Shown: positions 16,568-26,507, numbered from the stretch's first letter. The stretch is DNA of 64,000 nucleotides from Denitratisoma sp. DHT3 (GCF_007833355.1 NZ_CP020914.1:792047-856046), one strand, 5' to 3'. A program made the numbers and translations. The notes: a model not told the origin generated them from the sequence alone.

Positions 16568-17694
16568 AGCTTGGGGACTCCGATACCGCGGGTGACGATG
16601 GCGAAGATCGCATCCACCAGAATCACCGCGGTGATGGAGATCACCACCGAGGCGGTGGTCTTGGCCGCCAGGCTTTCGGTATTCGGCTTGACGCGCAAGC
16701 CGAAATGGCAGGCGATGAGCGCCACCGCCAGGCCGAAGGCGACACCCTTGAGCTGGCCGATCCACAAATTGGCGATGGGCACCACCTTGGGCAGCAGATC
16801 CAGGAACAGGTCGTGGCTGATGTCCAATTGCCACCACGCCGAGAGCATGCCGCCCAGCAAGGCGATGGCCGATGTCCACAGCACCAGCAGCGGCATGGTG
16901 ATGGCCAGCGCCAGCACCTTCGGAAATACCACGCGCAACCCCAGCGGCACGCCCATCGCCGCCAGGGCGTCGATTTCCTCGGTCACCCGCATCACGCCCA
17001 TCTGGGCGGTGATGGCCGAACCGGAGCGGCCGGCCACCAGCACCGCCGTCAACACCGGGCCCACTTCGCGGATGATGCCCAGGCCCAGCACGTTCACGAT
17101 CAACACATCGGCTCCCAGTTGTTTGAGTTGGAGCGCAAACAGATAGGACAGCACGACGCCGATCAGGAAGCCCACCAGGGTGGTGATGGGCAACGCCCGA
17201 AAACCGGTCTTGTAGAGATTGGCCGAAACTTCCCGCCAGGGCATGTCGGTCGGATGGCGCAGCACATGCAGCGCATCGAGTGTCGTCTGCCCGAGTGTGG
17301 CGAGAAAATCCGCCAGACTGCGGCGGATGTGAAACAGGTAGCGGCCCAGGATGGCCAGTGAACGGGTCCAGGTGCCGCGCACTGCCGGCGGTTCCGGCTT
17401 ATGGGCCACGGCATCCAGACGCTCCAGCAGACGCAGATGCTCGTCCCGCGCGGCCAGGGCCAGAGGGCGCCGCTCCCGCCAGTTGTGCAGGATCAGCACC
17501 GCGCCGGCACTGTCCATGGCGTCTATGTCAAGACAGCGCCAGTCTTCGATGCGTTGCCGGGCCACGGATTCGAGCGACTGGCGCAACAGCTCGCCGCCCG
17601 CCGCAATTCCTGCCACGGTCCAGGCCCCCGATAGCGCCACCTGGCGCCCGGTCCCATGTTCCAGGATCTCAAGCCGGGCGGGCCGAAGGTCCAT
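16564..17694 (-). CDS. mlaE: MlaE-family permease with N-terminal STAS-like domain
   Basis: A 376-aa inner-membrane permease. Residues 1-95 form a STAS/MlaB-like domain (VALSGAWTVAG, CLDIDAMDSAGAVLI) fused to the MlaE permease domain with about five transmembrane helices after residue 140. Conserved permease motifs are VLVAGRSGSAITAQMG and TEEIDALAAMGVPLG. In E. coli the STAS subunit is the separate MlaB; the fusion explains the absence of mlaB here. The ATG overlaps the ppx stop by one base. Confidence 0.92.
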   Translation of the reverse strand: MDLRPARLEILEHGTGRQVALSGAWTVAGIAAGGELLRQSLESVARQRIEDWRCLDIDAMDSAGAVLILHNWRERRPLALAARDEHLRLLERLDAVAHKPEPPAVRGTWTRSLAILGRYLFHIRRSLADFLATLGQTTLDALHVLRHPTDMPWREVSANLYKTGFRALPITTLVGFLIGVVLSYLFALQLKQLGADVLIVNVLGLGIIREVGPVLTAVLVAGRSGSAITAQMGVMRVTEEIDALAAMGVPLGLRVVFPKVLALAITMPLLVLWTSAIALLGGMLSAWWQLDISHDLFLDLLPKVVPIANLWIGQLKGVAFGLAVALIACHFGLRVKPNTESLAAKTTASVVISITAVILVDAIFAIVTRGIGVPKL

Positions 17695-19199
17695 CAGCGA
17701 CCGACAGCGGCCGGGCGCCGCTCCTTGATCTTGAGGTTCATGCCCAGTGCCGCCCAGTGCTGACGCTCGTCCGCCAGGGCGTTGCCGGTCAGGGGAGCGT
17801 CATCCAGCCAGCCCTGCTCCAGCACGACGTGGAAATTGTCGCCGCTGATGAAAACGTCGATTTCCGGCAGGCTGTCGTCGGTACGGGAGCGATGCAGCAC
17901 CGCCGCCAGGCGCAGACAGAAAATCAGCCGCCAATCGTGCAACTCGATGTGCTCTCCCTGCATCCGCTCCAGTTTGCCCCGGTGGGCCTGGACGATGCGG
18001 GCCAGGCGTGCCTGATCCTGGCGGGAGAAGCCGGGCATGTCGGCATTGGCCAGGATGTAGGCGCTGTGCTTGTGGTAGCCGGCATGGGCCACGGAAATGC
18101 CGATTTCGTGGAGGCGCGCCGCCCATACCAGGAACAGGCTGTCGATGTGCTCGGGATCGCGGCATGCCGGTTCCAATTGCTGCAGGAACCCCAGCGCGGT
18201 CTGGCTGACCCGGGCCGCCTGGCGCCGGTCCACGCTGTAGCGCTGCATGAACAGTCCGACCGTGGCCTCCCGCAGGTCGTCATGGTGATAACGCCCCAGC
18301 AGATCGTAGAGCACGCCTAGGCGCAACGCGCCTTCGGAAAAGGTCATCCGCTCCAATTCGAATTCGGAGAACACCGCCGACATGATGGCGATGCCGCCCG
18401 GCAGCACCGGCACCCGGTCCGGACGCATTCCCTGCAAGACCAGCCGTGCCGGATCGCCGGCGCGCAGCAGCAGGCCGCGCAGTTGCTCCAGTCCTGCGCG
18501 AGTGATCTCTCCCCCCTGCCCCATGCCGTTCAGTTCGATCAGGTCGGCGATGGCCTTGGCGGTGCCGGACGAACCCACGGCCTCCTCCCAGCCCGACTCC
18601 CGGTAGGTCTGGACGATGGATTGGATCTCGCTGCGGGCAGCCAGTTCGGCCTCCTTCATGCGTCGCTTGTCCACCCGGCCGTCGGGGAAGAAACGCAGGC
18701 TGAAACTGACGCAGCCCATGTAGAGGGATTCCAGCTGGGCGGGCTGGAAATTGCTGCCGATGATGAATTCCGTCGAGCCGCCGCCGATATCCACCACCAA
18801 CTGCCGGGTGCGCGGATTGGGCAGGGTATGGGCCACCCCCAGATAGATCAGGCGGGCCTCCTCGCGCCCGGCGATCACCTCGATCGGAAAACCCAGCGCC
18901 GCCTGGGCTTCGGCCAGGAAGTCGGGCGTGTTCTTCGCCACCCGCAAGGTATTGGTGGCCACCGCCCGCACCCGCTCTTGGGGAAAGCCCCGCAGTCGTT
19001 CGCCGAAACGTGCCAGGGCATCGATGGCGCGCAACTGCGAGGCGCCGTCCAGGCGCTTGTCCGCTCCCAGTCCCGCCGCCAGGCGCACCGGATCCTTGAT
19101 CGAGTCGAGAGGAAATATCTGATTGCCCACCACCCGCCCCACCTGGAGCCGGAAGCTGTTGGAGCCGAGGTCTACGGCGGCGATGAGGTGCTGGCTCAT
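17694..19199 (-). CDS. ppx: Exopolyphosphatase (Ppx/GppA)
   Basis: A 501-aa ASKHA-fold phosphatase that degrades polyphosphate (and possibly pppGpp). The phosphate-binding motif is AAVDLGSNSFRLQVGR at residues 7-22 and VVDIGGGSTEFI forms the second. The C-terminal half is an HD-like domain (HEIGISVAHAGYHKHSAYI). Its stop overlaps the mlaE start, so it probably heads the MCE operon, a linkage between polyphosphate and lipid transport that is positional only. Confidence 0.93.
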   Translation of the reverse strand: MSQHLIAAVDLGSNSFRLQVGRVVGNQIFPLDSIKDPVRLAAGLGADKRLDGASQLRAIDALARFGERLRGFPQERVRAVATNTLRVAKNTPDFLAEAQAALGFPIEVIAGREEARLIYLGVAHTLPNPRTRQLVVDIGGGSTEFIIGSNFQPAQLESLYMGCVSFSLRFFPDGRVDKRRMKEAELAARSEIQSIVQTYRESGWEEAVGSSGTAKAIADLIELNGMGQGGEITRAGLEQLRGLLLRAGDPARLVLQGMRPDRVPVLPGGIAIMSAVFSEFELERMTFSEGALRLGVLYDLLGRYHHDDLREATVGLFMQRYSVDRRQAARVSQTALGFLQQLEPACRDPEHIDSLFLVWAARLHEIGISVAHAGYHKHSAYILANADMPGFSRQDQARLARIVQAHRGKLERMQGEHIELHDWRLIFCLRLAAVLHRSRTDDSLPEIDVFISGDNFHVVLEQGWLDDAPLTGNALADERQHWAALGMNLKIKERRPAAVGR

Positions 19200-19286
19200 G
19201 AATCGGGACGCGGTCGGAGAGGAATATCTGCTTGCCGGAGCATGCCCGATTCTAGCGAGTTTGCGCTGCGGAGGCCGCCGCCCTTG

Positions 19287-20075
19287 CTATATGCCGGAAG
19301 CTTCGACCAAGTGATGGGTCAATACGATCGAAGCGATGCCCAGACCGATCAGGATCACCTGCTGAACGGTGGCGCGCAGTTCGGTACGCTTGTGCAGACC
19401 GGGGATCAGGTCGGCCACGGCCACATAGATCATGCTGGCCGCCGCCATGGACAGCATCGCAGGCACCGCGCTCTGGGCCGTCGACAGTGCGAAGTAGGCC
19501 AGCAGCGCGCCGACCAGCGTGGCAAAGCTGGAGAGCAGGTTGAAGGCGAAAGCCTTGCCGCGTGAATAGCCGGAATGCAGCAAAATCATGAAATCCCCCA
19601 CTTCCTGCGGAATCTCGTGGGCGATGATGGCCAGCGCGGTGACCACGCCCAACCGCGTGTCTTCCATGAAGGCGGCGGCGATCAGCACGCCGTCGACAAA
19701 GTTGTGGAAGGTGTCGCCCACCAGGATCAGCAGGCCGCTGCGGCCATGGTCGTGACCGTGGATGTGCTCGGGTATGGATTCGTGCCCCTCGCAGTGCTCA
19801 ATGTGGCAGTGGCGCCAGAGCACCAGTTTTTCCAGCACGAAGAACACCAGAATGCCGCCCAGCACAAAACCGGCGCTGGTCTCCGCGTCGCCGCCCGAGG
19901 TCATGGCATGGGGCAGCACTTCCAGGAATGAGGCCCCCAGCAAGGCACCGATGGCGTAGCTGATCAGGTGAGGCACCCAGGCCGCCCGGGCGGAAAAGGC
20001 GAATGCCGCCGCCATGATGACGCTGAGGGCACCACCCAGCAGGGACATGACAATGATCCAGGACAATGTGCTCAT
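19287..20075 (-). CDS. ZIP-family divalent metal transporter
   Basis: A 262-aa ZIP permease with eight predicted helices. The metal-binding helices carry HNFVDGVLIA and HEIPQEVGDF, the canonical TM4/TM5 motifs. A cytoplasmic His-rich loop (HCHIEHCEGHE, then HIHGHDHG) lies between TM3 and TM4 and likely handles zinc. Substrate zinc or iron is inferred from the family. It is single on the minus strand, 31 bp from the end of pgeF's neighbour region. Confidence 0.92.
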   Translation of the reverse strand: MSTLSWIIVMSLLGGALSVIMAAAFAFSARAAWVPHLISYAIGALLGASFLEVLPHAMTSGGDAETSAGFVLGGILVFFVLEKLVLWRHCHIEHCEGHESIPEHIHGHDHGRSGLLILVGDTFHNFVDGVLIAAAFMEDTRLGVVTALAIIAHEIPQEVGDFMILLHSGYSRGKAFAFNLLSSFATLVGALLAYFALSTAQSAVPAMLSMAAASMIYVAVADLIPGLHKRTELRATVQQVILIGLGIASIVLTHHLVEASGI

Positions 20076-20106
20076 GGGGGCGGACGGCCTCGGCGGGGGC
20101 GGCGGA

Positions 20107-20865
20107 TTATACGCGTTGCAGCGCCGGTGCCAGCCAGATCAGGCTGGCCATGCGGCCGGTGACGCCGTCGCGGCGGAAGGAATAGAAACGCCGGACATCC
20201 TCATGAGTGCATGAACCGCCGCCGCTCACCGCCGTGACTTCCAGCGCGGCCAGGCGTTGCCGGGCCAGGGCGTAGAGATCGCACAGCCATTTGCCCTCCG
20301 CACCGGCGCGGAATGACGTGGCCGCCCGCGGATCGCGGACCAGGAAAGCCGCCCTCACCTCCTCCCCCACTTCGAAGGCGGCCGGGCCGATCGCCGGCCC
20401 CAGCCAGGCCAGCAATTCCGCCCCGGGCCGGTGCATCGCGGTCACCGTGCTTTCGATCACGCCGGCCAGCAACCCGCGCCAACCGGCGTGGGCGACGCCC
20501 ACCACGCTGCCGGCCCGGTCGCAGAGCAGCACCGGCAGGCAGTCGGCGGTTAGCACGGCGCAGACCACGCCGGGCTTTTCGGTCACCGCGGCGTCGGCCT
20601 CCGTTCCCGCTTGCGCGCTGTCGGCGTTCAGGCAACGGGTGCCATGGACCTGATTCAGCCAGAGCGGCTCCGCCGGCAGATCGGGGATCAGCGTTCCCAG
20701 ACGTCGGCGATTGCTTGCCACCGCCGCCGGGTCGTCGCCGACGTGGCCGCCCAGGTTGAGCGAGTCATAGGGCGGCTGGCTCACGCCGCCCAGCCGGGTG
20801 GTGACCGCAGCCCGCACCCGCGGTGGTGCCGGCCAGTCCGGATACAGGAGGGTTGCGCCGCTCAT
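20107..20865 (-). CDS. pgeF: Purine nucleoside phosphorylase-type laccase domain protein PgeF
   Basis: A 252-aa protein of the DUF152/YfiH family, with zinc ligands His74 (NQVHGTRC), Cys109 (LTADCLP) and His126 (AHAGWRG). PgeF is implicated in peptidoglycan editing (removing L-Ser-containing precursors); homologues show purine nucleoside phosphorylase activity. ATG 20865 overlaps the rluD stop (ATGA). A long in-frame upstream extension exists only because rluD is read in another frame. Confidence 0.92.
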   Translation of the reverse strand: MSGATLLYPDWPAPPRVRAAVTTRLGGVSQPPYDSLNLGGHVGDDPAAVASNRRRLGTLIPDLPAEPLWLNQVHGTRCLNADSAQAGTEADAAVTEKPGVVCAVLTADCLPVLLCDRAGSVVGVAHAGWRGLLAGVIESTVTAMHRPGAELLAWLGPAIGPAAFEVGEEVRAAFLVRDPRAATSFRAGAEGKWLCDLYALARQRLAALEVTAVSGGGSCTHEDVRRFYSFRRDGVTGRMASLIWLAPALQRV

Positions 20866-21833
20866 GACGTCCGGCTGCGCAAGACGCTCAGCAATCCGGT
20901 GAAATCGTCCGGCAGCGGGCTTTCCCAGTGCAGCGCGGCGCCGCTGGCCGGATGGATCAGGCCCAGGCGCCAGGCATGCAGGGCCTGGCGGGGGAAGGCA
21001 TCGAGCGTCTGATCGCCACTCTTGCGCCGCCCCCGACCATAGGTCTCGTCCCCCACCAGGGGATGGCCGAGCGTGGCCATATGGACCCGGATCTGATGCG
21101 TGCGGCCGGTATCCAGACGACACTCCACCAGCGTGGCGCGGGGAAAGCGCTCCAGCACCTGGTAATGGGTGCGGGCTTCGCGGCCGCCCGGCACCACGGC
21201 CATCTTGACGCGCTGGCTGGGATGGCGACCGATGGGCGCGTCCACCGTGCCGTCCCGCGCCAGAACGCCGTGTACCAGCGCCAGGTAATGGCGCTTGACC
21301 GTGCGCGCCTGGAGCTGGCGCACCAGATCGGTCTGCGCGACCAGGGTCTTGGCCACCACCATCAGGCCGCTGGTGTCCTTGTCCAGCCGATGGACGATGC
21401 CGGCACGGGGCAATTGGGCCAAGTCCGGGGCATGGTGCAGCAACGCATTGAGCAAAGTGCCGGACCAGTTGCCGCTGCCCGGGTGCACCACCAGGCCCAC
21501 CGGCTTGTCGATCACCAGGATCGATTCGTCCTCGTACGTCACCGGCAACGCCATGGCCTCGGCGGCATGGGTGGTCTGGGCCGCTTCCGGCGTGGCGTCC
21601 ACCTCGACCTGCTCGCCGCCCCAGGCCTTGGACTTGGGATCGGCGGCGGCGCCGGCCACCCTCACTTTCCCCGCCTTCAGCCAGGCCTGGAGTCGGCTGC
21701 GCGAGAGGTCGGGAAACAGCCGGGCCAGGGCCGCGTCCAGACGCAGCCCGGCGTATTCCCGGGGGATCGTAGCGCAACGGGGCGCGACAGGGCATGGGCT
21801 ATAATCGCCCGCGTTTGTTTCCAAGGCCTTCAT
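20862..21833 (-). CDS. rluD: 23S rRNA pseudouridine synthase RluD
   Basis: A 323-aa RluA-family enzyme with an S4 RNA-binding domain (about residues 25-80, IPREYAGLRLDAALARLFP) and the catalytic motif HRLDKDTSG with Asp151. RluD makes Psi1911/1915/1917 in helix 69. ATG 21833 is the first start compatible with homologues. It overlaps the divergent bamD ATG (21835), so the two start regions are physically shared. Its stop overlaps pgeF. Confidence 0.93.
   Translation of the reverse strand: MKALETNAGDYSPCPVAPRCATIPREYAGLRLDAALARLFPDLSRSRLQAWLKAGKVRVAGAAADPKSKAWGGEQVEVDATPEAAQTTHAAEAMALPVTYEDESILVIDKPVGLVVHPGSGNWSGTLLNALLHHAPDLAQLPRAGIVHRLDKDTSGLMVVAKTLVAQTDLVRQLQARTVKRHYLALVHGVLARDGTVDAPIGRHPSQRVKMAVVPGGREARTHYQVLERFPRATLVECRLDTGRTHQIRVHMATLGHPLVGDETYGRGRRKSGDQTLDAFPRQALHAWRLGLIHPASGAALHWESPLPDDFTGLLSVLRSRTS
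21800..21805 (+). promoter_or_regulatory. Probable -10 box of bamD
   Basis: TGGGCTATAAT contains a perfect TATAAT at 21800-21805, about 30 bases before the bamD ATG. No good -35 hexamer is visible. The box lies inside the first codons of divergent rluD. Confidence 0.5.
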
Positions 21834-21834
21834 C

Positions 21835-22626
21835 ATGCGTAGTTTAGCCGTTCTCGCCGCATTGCTTTCCCTTCTGCTGGCTGGTTGCGGGCTGTTTCCC
21901 GACAAGCCCGAAGAGCCCGAGGCCAACTGGTCCGCGGCCAAACTCTATTCGGAGGCGCGCAGCGCCATGTCCGAAGGCATCTACGACAAGGCGATCAAGC
22001 TTTTCGAGAAGCTCGAGTCTCGCTATCCCTATGGCCGTTACGCGCAACAGGCCCAGTTGGAAATCGCCTATGCCTACTACAAGAACTACGAACCGGCCTC
22101 CGCGATTTCCGCCTGCGACCGCTTCATCCGTCTGCATCCCAATCATCCGAACGTCGACTACGCCTACTATCTGAAGGGGCTGGTGAACTTCAACGAGGAC
22201 CTGGGCATTTTCAGTTTCCTCAGCGAACAGGACCAATCGGAGCGCGACCCCAAGGCGGCGCGCGAGTCGTTCTCGACTTTCCGCGAGCTGGTGGCCAAAT
22301 TCCCCGAGAGCAAGTACGCCGCGGACTCAGCCAAGCGCATGGCCTACCTGCTTAACGCCCTGGCTTCCCATGAGGTCCATGTCGCCCGTTACTACCTGAA
22401 GCGGGGCGCCTATGTGGCCGCCGCCAACCGGGCCCAGGAGACCATCCGCACCTACCCCGATGCGCCGGCCAACGAGGAGGCGCTGTTCATCATGGTCAAG
22501 GCGTACGATGCGCTCGACATGAAGGATCTGCGCAACGACGCGGAGCGGGTGATGCGCAAGAACTTTCCCAAGAGCAAGTACTTCTCGAATATCGAAGAAG
22601 GCGGTGCCTGGTGGAAATTCTGGTAG
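21835..22626 (+). CDS. bamD: Outer membrane assembly lipoprotein BamD
   Basis: A 263-aa lipoprotein of the Bam complex that inserts beta-barrel proteins. The signal has lipobox LLAGC with Cys18, then about five TPR repeats (AAKLYSEARSAMSEGIYDKA, YAQQAQLEIAYAYYKNYE, VDYAYYLKGLVNF). It has the usual betaproteobacterial ComL length, and the C-terminus ends GGAWWKFW. It is divergent from rluD and followed by a strong terminator. Confidence 0.96.
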   Translation: MRSLAVLAALLSLLLAGCGLFPDKPEEPEANWSAAKLYSEARSAMSEGIYDKAIKLFEKLESRYPYGRYAQQAQLEIAYAYYKNYEPASAISACDRFIRLHPNHPNVDYAYYLKGLVNFNEDLGIFSFLSEQDQSERDPKAARESFSTFRELVAKFPESKYAADSAKRMAYLLNALASHEVHVARYYLKRGAYVAAANRAQETIRTYPDAPANEEALFIMVKAYDALDMKDLRNDAERVMRKNFPKSKYFSNIEEGGAWWKFW

Positions 22627-22649
22627 CTCGGCCGCTCTCACAGTGAACG

Positions 22650-22679
22650 AAAAAAGGCTGCCGATCGGCAGCCTTTTTT
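22650..22679 (+). terminator. Terminator of bamD
   Basis: Palindrome AAAAAAGGCTGCCGAT/ATCGGCAGCCTTTTTT with long A/T flanks, 24 bases after the bamD stop. It also faces the leftward tRNA array and may terminate both. Confidence 0.93.
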
Positions 22680-22689
22680 CTCTTGATGC

Positions 22690-22765
22690 TGGCGTCCCCA
22701 CGGGGATTCGAACCCCGGTTCACACCGTGAAAGGGTGTTGTCCTAGGCCTCTAGACGATAGGGAC
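22690..22765 (-). tRNA. tRNA-Glu (TTC), copy 1
   Basis: 76-nt cloverleaf on the minus strand: acceptor GTCCCTA / TGGGGAC, anticodon loop CTTTCAC (TTC), encoded CCA at 22690-22692. Identical to the copy at 22915-22990. Confidence 0.98.
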
Positions 22766-22776
22766 GTGGCCTTCGT

Positions 22777-22852
<76 letters not shown>

Positions 22853-22914
22853 ACTGCTACTGCTTGACACTGCTTGGCGAAGCACCCGACTACTGCGCTC
22901 GACGCCGGTAATAC

Positions 22915-22990
22915 TGGCGTCCCCACGGGGATTCGAACCCCGGTTCACACCGTGAAAGGGTGTTGTCCTAGGCCTCTAGACGATAGGGAC
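22915..22990 (-). tRNA. tRNA-Glu (TTC), copy 2
   Basis: Same sequence as 22690-22765, in the second unit of the tandem duplication. Anticodon TTC, CCA encoded. Confidence 0.98.
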
Positions 22991-23001
22991 GTGGCCTTCG
23001 T

Positions 23002-23077
<76 letters not shown>

Positions 23078-23137
23078 AAACGAGGCGCGAATTATAGGGA
23101 CTCGCGTCGGCGATGTGAACCCGATTCGCAAAATTTT

Positions 23138-24535
23138 TTACACAACCTTGCCGGGGTTCATCAGACCGCGCGGATCCAGAGCTTGCTTGAGTCGGCGCAT
23201 CAATTCCATTTCCAGCGCGGACTTGTAATGTCGGATTTCCTCGCGCTTCAACTGACCCAGGCCATGCTCGGCGGAGATGGAACCGCCGAGATCATGAATC
23301 AGGTCATGCACGATGCGGTTCACGGCGGCCGTCCGGGCGATGAAGCCGGCGTTGTCCTGGCTCGTCGGCTTGGACGGGTTGTAGTGCAGATTGCCGTCGC
23401 CGACATGGCCGAAGCAGACGACGCGCACACCGGGAAAGGCCTGCATCAACGCACGATCGGCGCGCTCGATGAATTCGGCGATGCGCGACAAGGGTACCGC
23501 CACGTCATGCTTGATGGAGATGCCCTCGATGCGCTGCGCCTCGGAGATGCTTTCGCGCAGGCGCCAGAAGTCCGCGGCCTGGGTTTCGCTGGCGGCGACG
23601 ACGCCATCCGCCACCACCCCCGCCTCGGCCCCTGCGGCCAGGGCCTGGGCCAGGGGCGCCGCCAGATCGGCGGCGAGGGTGTCCGTCAGTTCCACCAGGA
23701 CATACCAGGCATGGGGTTCGGCAAGGGGATCGCGGCTGCCCGGAATGTGCCGCAGGACCATGTCCAGGGCGGAGCGTCCGATCAGTTCAAAGGCGCTGAT
23801 GCGATCCCCCAGGCGTTGCCGCAGTCTTGCCAGCAGCGCCACGGCGCGGGCCGGATCGGCCACCGCCACCCAGGCGGTGGCGGTGGCGTGGATCGGCGGA
23901 TAGAGTTTGAGCACGGCTGCGGTAATCAAGCCCAGGCTGCCCTCGGCGCCGATGAACCAGTGCTTCAGATCGTAGCCGGTGTTGTCCTTGCGCAGACTGC
24001 GCAGGCCATCCCAGCAGCGGCCATCGGGCAGCACCACCTCCAGGCCCAGCGCCAGGTCGCGGGCATTGCCATAGCGCAGCACCTGGACGCCGCCGGCGTT
24101 GGTGGATAGGTTGCCGCCGATGGTGGCGCTGCCCTCGGCAGCCAGCGACAGCGGAAAAAAACGGCCGGCGGCCAATGCGGCGGCCTGTACCTGGGCCAGG
24201 GTACACCCGGCCTCCACGGTGATGGTGTTGTTGGCCGCATCCACGGCTCGCACCCGGTTCAGCCGGGACAGGGAGATCACGACTTCGCCGCCACGCGGAG
24301 TGCCGCCGCCACACAGGCCAGTATTGCCGCCCTGGGGCACCATGGCGGCGCCAGCATCGGCGCAGAGCCGCACCACCGCCGCCACCTCCTCGGTATGGCC
24401 GGGGCGCACCACGCACAGCGCCTGCCCCTGATAGCGTCCGCGCCAGTCGCGGCAGTAGGGCGCCATCTCCGCCGTCTCGGCGAGCAGGTAAGGCGCCCCG
24501 ACGACGCCTCGCAGCGCCTCCAGCAGGGCGTTCAT
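23138..24535 (-). CDS. FAD-linked oxidase (GlcD / D-2-hydroxyacid dehydrogenase type)
   Basis: A 465-aa flavoprotein of the FAD_binding_4 plus FAD-oxidase C-terminal family. The PP-loop motif [12 protein letters not shown] lies near residue 66 and [14 protein letters not shown] is the second FAD contact. The C-terminal domain has [10 protein letters not shown] and [13 protein letters not shown], which in relatives (D-lactate, D-2-hydroxyglutarate and glycolate dehydrogenases) bind the substrate and a metal. The substrate is not determinable here. ATG 24535 overlaps the rimO stop (ATGA). Confidence 0.9.
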   Translation of the reverse strand: MNALLEALRGVVGAPYLLAETAEMAPYCRDWRGRYQGQALCVVRPGHTEEVAAVVRLCADAGAAMVPQGGNTGLCGGGTPRGGEVVISLSRLNRVRAVDAANNTITVEAGCTLAQVQAAALAAGRFFPLSLAAEGSATIGGNLSTNAGGVQVLRYGNARDLALGLEVVLPDGRCWDGLRSLRKDNTGYDLKHWFIGAEGSLGLITAAVLKLYPPIHATATAWVAVADPARAVALLARLRQRLGDRISAFELIGRSALDMVLRHIPGSRDPLAEPHAWYVLVELTDTLAADLAAPLAQALAAGAEAGVVADGVVAASETQAADFWRLRESISEAQRIEGISIKHDVAVPLSRIAEFIERADRALMQAFPGVRVVCFGHVGDGNLHYNPSKPTSQDNAGFIARTAAVNRIVHDLIHDLGGSISAEHGLGQLKREEIRHYKSALEMELMRRLKQALDPRGLMNPGKVV

Positions 24536-25869
24536 TCCTCCGTGGCGATGCTCGCGTAGAGGTCGTGCACGTCGCAATCCCGCACCGTCACCTCGGCGAA
24601 CTCGCCGATTTCCAGTTCGTGACCGTCGGTGACGTACACCAGGCCGTCGATTTCCGGGGCGTCGCCTTCGGAGCGGGCGATGGCGCCCTCCTCGTCGATG
24701 TCATCCACCAGGACACGGATGCGCTGGCCGATGCGGCGCTCCAGGCGCTGGGTGCTGATGTCCTCCTGGTGCTGCATCAGGCGCAGCCGGCGCTCCTCGC
24801 GCAACGCCTCGGGCACCGGGTTCGGCAGTTCGTTGGCCGTCGCGCCCTCCACCGCCGAATAGGCGAAGGCGCCCACGCGGTCGATCCGGGCCTCGTCGAG
24901 GAAATCCAGCAGCTCGTTGAATTCAGCTTCGGTCTCGCCGGGAAAGCCGGTGATGAAGGTGCTGCGAATGGTCAGGTCCGGCACCGCGCGGCGCCAGGCT
25001 TGGATCCTGTCCAGCACCTTCTCGGCGGAGGCCGGGCGCTTCATCAGCTTGAGGATGCGCGGACTGGCGTGCTGGAAGGGCACGTCCAGATAGGGCAGGA
25101 TCTTGCCCTCGGCCATCAGGGGAATCAGGTCATCCACATTGGGATAGGGATAGACGTAGTGCAGCCGTACCCAGACGCCCAACTCGCCCAGCGCCCGACA
25201 CAGCTCCAGCAGCCGCGTCTTGACCGGGCGCCCGCCCCAGAAGCCGGTGCGATATTTGACATCCACGCCGTAGGCGCTGGTGTCCTGCGAGATCACCAGC
25301 AGTTCCTTGACGCCCGCGCGGGCCAGGTTCTCGGCTTCCTGCATCACTTCGCCGAGGGGGCGGCTGACCAGATCACCGCGCAACGAGGGAATGATGCAGA
25401 AGCTGCAGCGATGATTGCAGCCTTCGGATATCTTCAGATAGGCGTAATGGTCCGGCGTCAGGCGGATGCCCTGGGCCGGCACCAGGTCGACGAAGGGGTC
25501 GTGCAGCGGCGGCAGTTCGGCATGGATGGCCGCCATCACCTCCTGGGTGGCGTGAGGGCCGGTGACCGCCAGCACCTGCGGATGATGCTGGCGCACCACA
25601 TCGCCCTTGGCGCCCAAACAGCCGGTCACCACCACCTTGCCGTTCTCGGCCAGGGCCTCGCCAATGGCGTCCAGCGACTCTTCCACCGCCGCATCGATGA
25701 AGCCGCAGGTATTCACCACCACCAGATCGGCGCCATCGTAGCTGCCCGAGATCTCGTAACCTTCGGCACGCAGCCGGGTCAGGATCTGCTCGGCGTCCGA
25801 CGAAGCCTTGGGACAGCCGAGGGATACGAAACCCACGGTGGGCGGTTTCGTCTGTTTCTGTTTTGCCAT
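24532..25869 (-). CDS. rimO: Ribosomal protein S12 methylthiotransferase RimO
   Basis: A 445-aa radical-SAM methylthiotransferase acting on S12 Asp88. The N-terminal cluster is held by Cys19, Cys55 and Cys84; the radical-SAM cluster by Cys151, Cys155 and Cys158 in [12 protein letters not shown]-terminal TRAM domain follows. It is co-transcribed with the FAD-linked oxidase downstream and lies 24 bp from phaR upstream. Confidence 0.96.
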   Translation of the reverse strand: MAKQKQTKPPTVGFVSLGCPKASSDAEQILTRLRAEGYEISGSYDGADLVVVNTCGFIDAAVEESLDAIGEALAENGKVVVTGCLGAKGDVVRQHHPQVLAVTGPHATQEVMAAIHAELPPLHDPFVDLVPAQGIRLTPDHYAYLKISEGCNHRCSFCIIPSLRGDLVSRPLGEVMQEAENLARAGVKELLVISQDTSAYGVDVKYRTGFWGGRPVKTRLLELCRALGELGVWVRLHYVYPYPNVDDLIPLMAEGKILPYLDVPFQHASPRILKLMKRPASAEKVLDRIQAWRRAVPDLTIRSTFITGFPGETEAEFNELLDFLDEARIDRVGAFAYSAVEGATANELPNPVPEALREERRLRLMQHQEDISTQRLERRIGQRIRVLVDDIDEEGAIARSEGDAPEIDGLVYVTDGHELEIGEFAEVTVRDCDVHDLYASIATEE

Positions 25870-25893
25870 GGAAAAACCGCGCTCAGGGCACGT

Positions 25894-26460
25894 TCACTTC
25901 TTGTCGTCGCCCGAACCGGGGGGCGTGAAATTGGGGAACTGGAAGCCGGAGAACATCTTGCGGGTCTGTTCCTGCATATTGTCCTGCATCTGCTGAAACA
26001 TCTTGCGGCTCTGGTCCACATAGGCGCCCATCATGCTCTGCATGGCCGGCCCCTGGAAATTGAGAAACTGGGACCACAGCTCCTGGTTCGCGGCGGAATT
26101 GTCGTTGCCGTAGAGGCTGCGAGCCTGTTCGTTGAACCTGGCCTGCATTTCGGTGAATGCCTTGATGTTGTTCTCCAGATACTTGCCCATCATCCCCTGC
26201 ATGGCATTGCCATAGAAGCGGATCATGTGGGAGAGGATTTCGGAAGAAAACATGGGCGTCCCGGCCGCCTCTTCTTCGAGGATGATCTGCAGCAGGATGC
26301 TGCGCGTCAAATCCTCTCCGCTTTTGGCATCCACCACCTGGAACTCTTCATGATGCAATACCAAGTCCTTGACGTCGGCCAGCGTGATGTAGCTGCTGGT
26401 CTTGGTATCGTAAAGACGGCGATTCGGATATTTCTTGATCAGACGGTTTTGTCCGGCCAT
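25894..26460 (-). CDS. phaR: Polyhydroxyalkanoate synthesis repressor PhaR
   Basis: A 188-aa PHB-granule-sensing repressor. The N-terminal DNA-binding region is RLIKKYPNRRLYDTKTSSYI (about residues 5-24), followed by the PHB-accumulation domain repeats. The C-terminal half is Met/Gln-rich and helical, expected to bind granules. ATG 26460 is preferred because GGAGG sits 8 bases upstream; a GTG nine bases earlier would overlap that site. It has its own TATAAT at 26493-26498 and is separated from phaB by a terminator. Confidence 0.95.
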   Translation of the reverse strand: MAGQNRLIKKYPNRRLYDTKTSSYITLADVKDLVLHHEEFQVVDAKSGEDLTRSILLQIILEEEAAGTPMFSSEILSHMIRFYGNAMQGMMGKYLENNIKAFTEMQARFNEQARSLYGNDNSAANQELWSQFLNFQGPAMQSMMGAYVDQSRKMFQQMQDNMQEQTRKMFSGFQFPNFTPPGSGDDKK

Positions 26461-26507
26461 CACTCCCACCTCCGCATACTTGCTTTGTAATAATTATATC
26501 GTGCTGC

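Noticed and set aside
20107..21795. 562-codon minus-strand open frame covering pgeF and rluD
   Set aside because: Only its last 252 codons are pgeF. The first part is rluD read out of frame.
24565..26490. 641-codon plus-strand open frame
   Set aside because: Antisense to rimO and phaR, both with diagnostic motifs.
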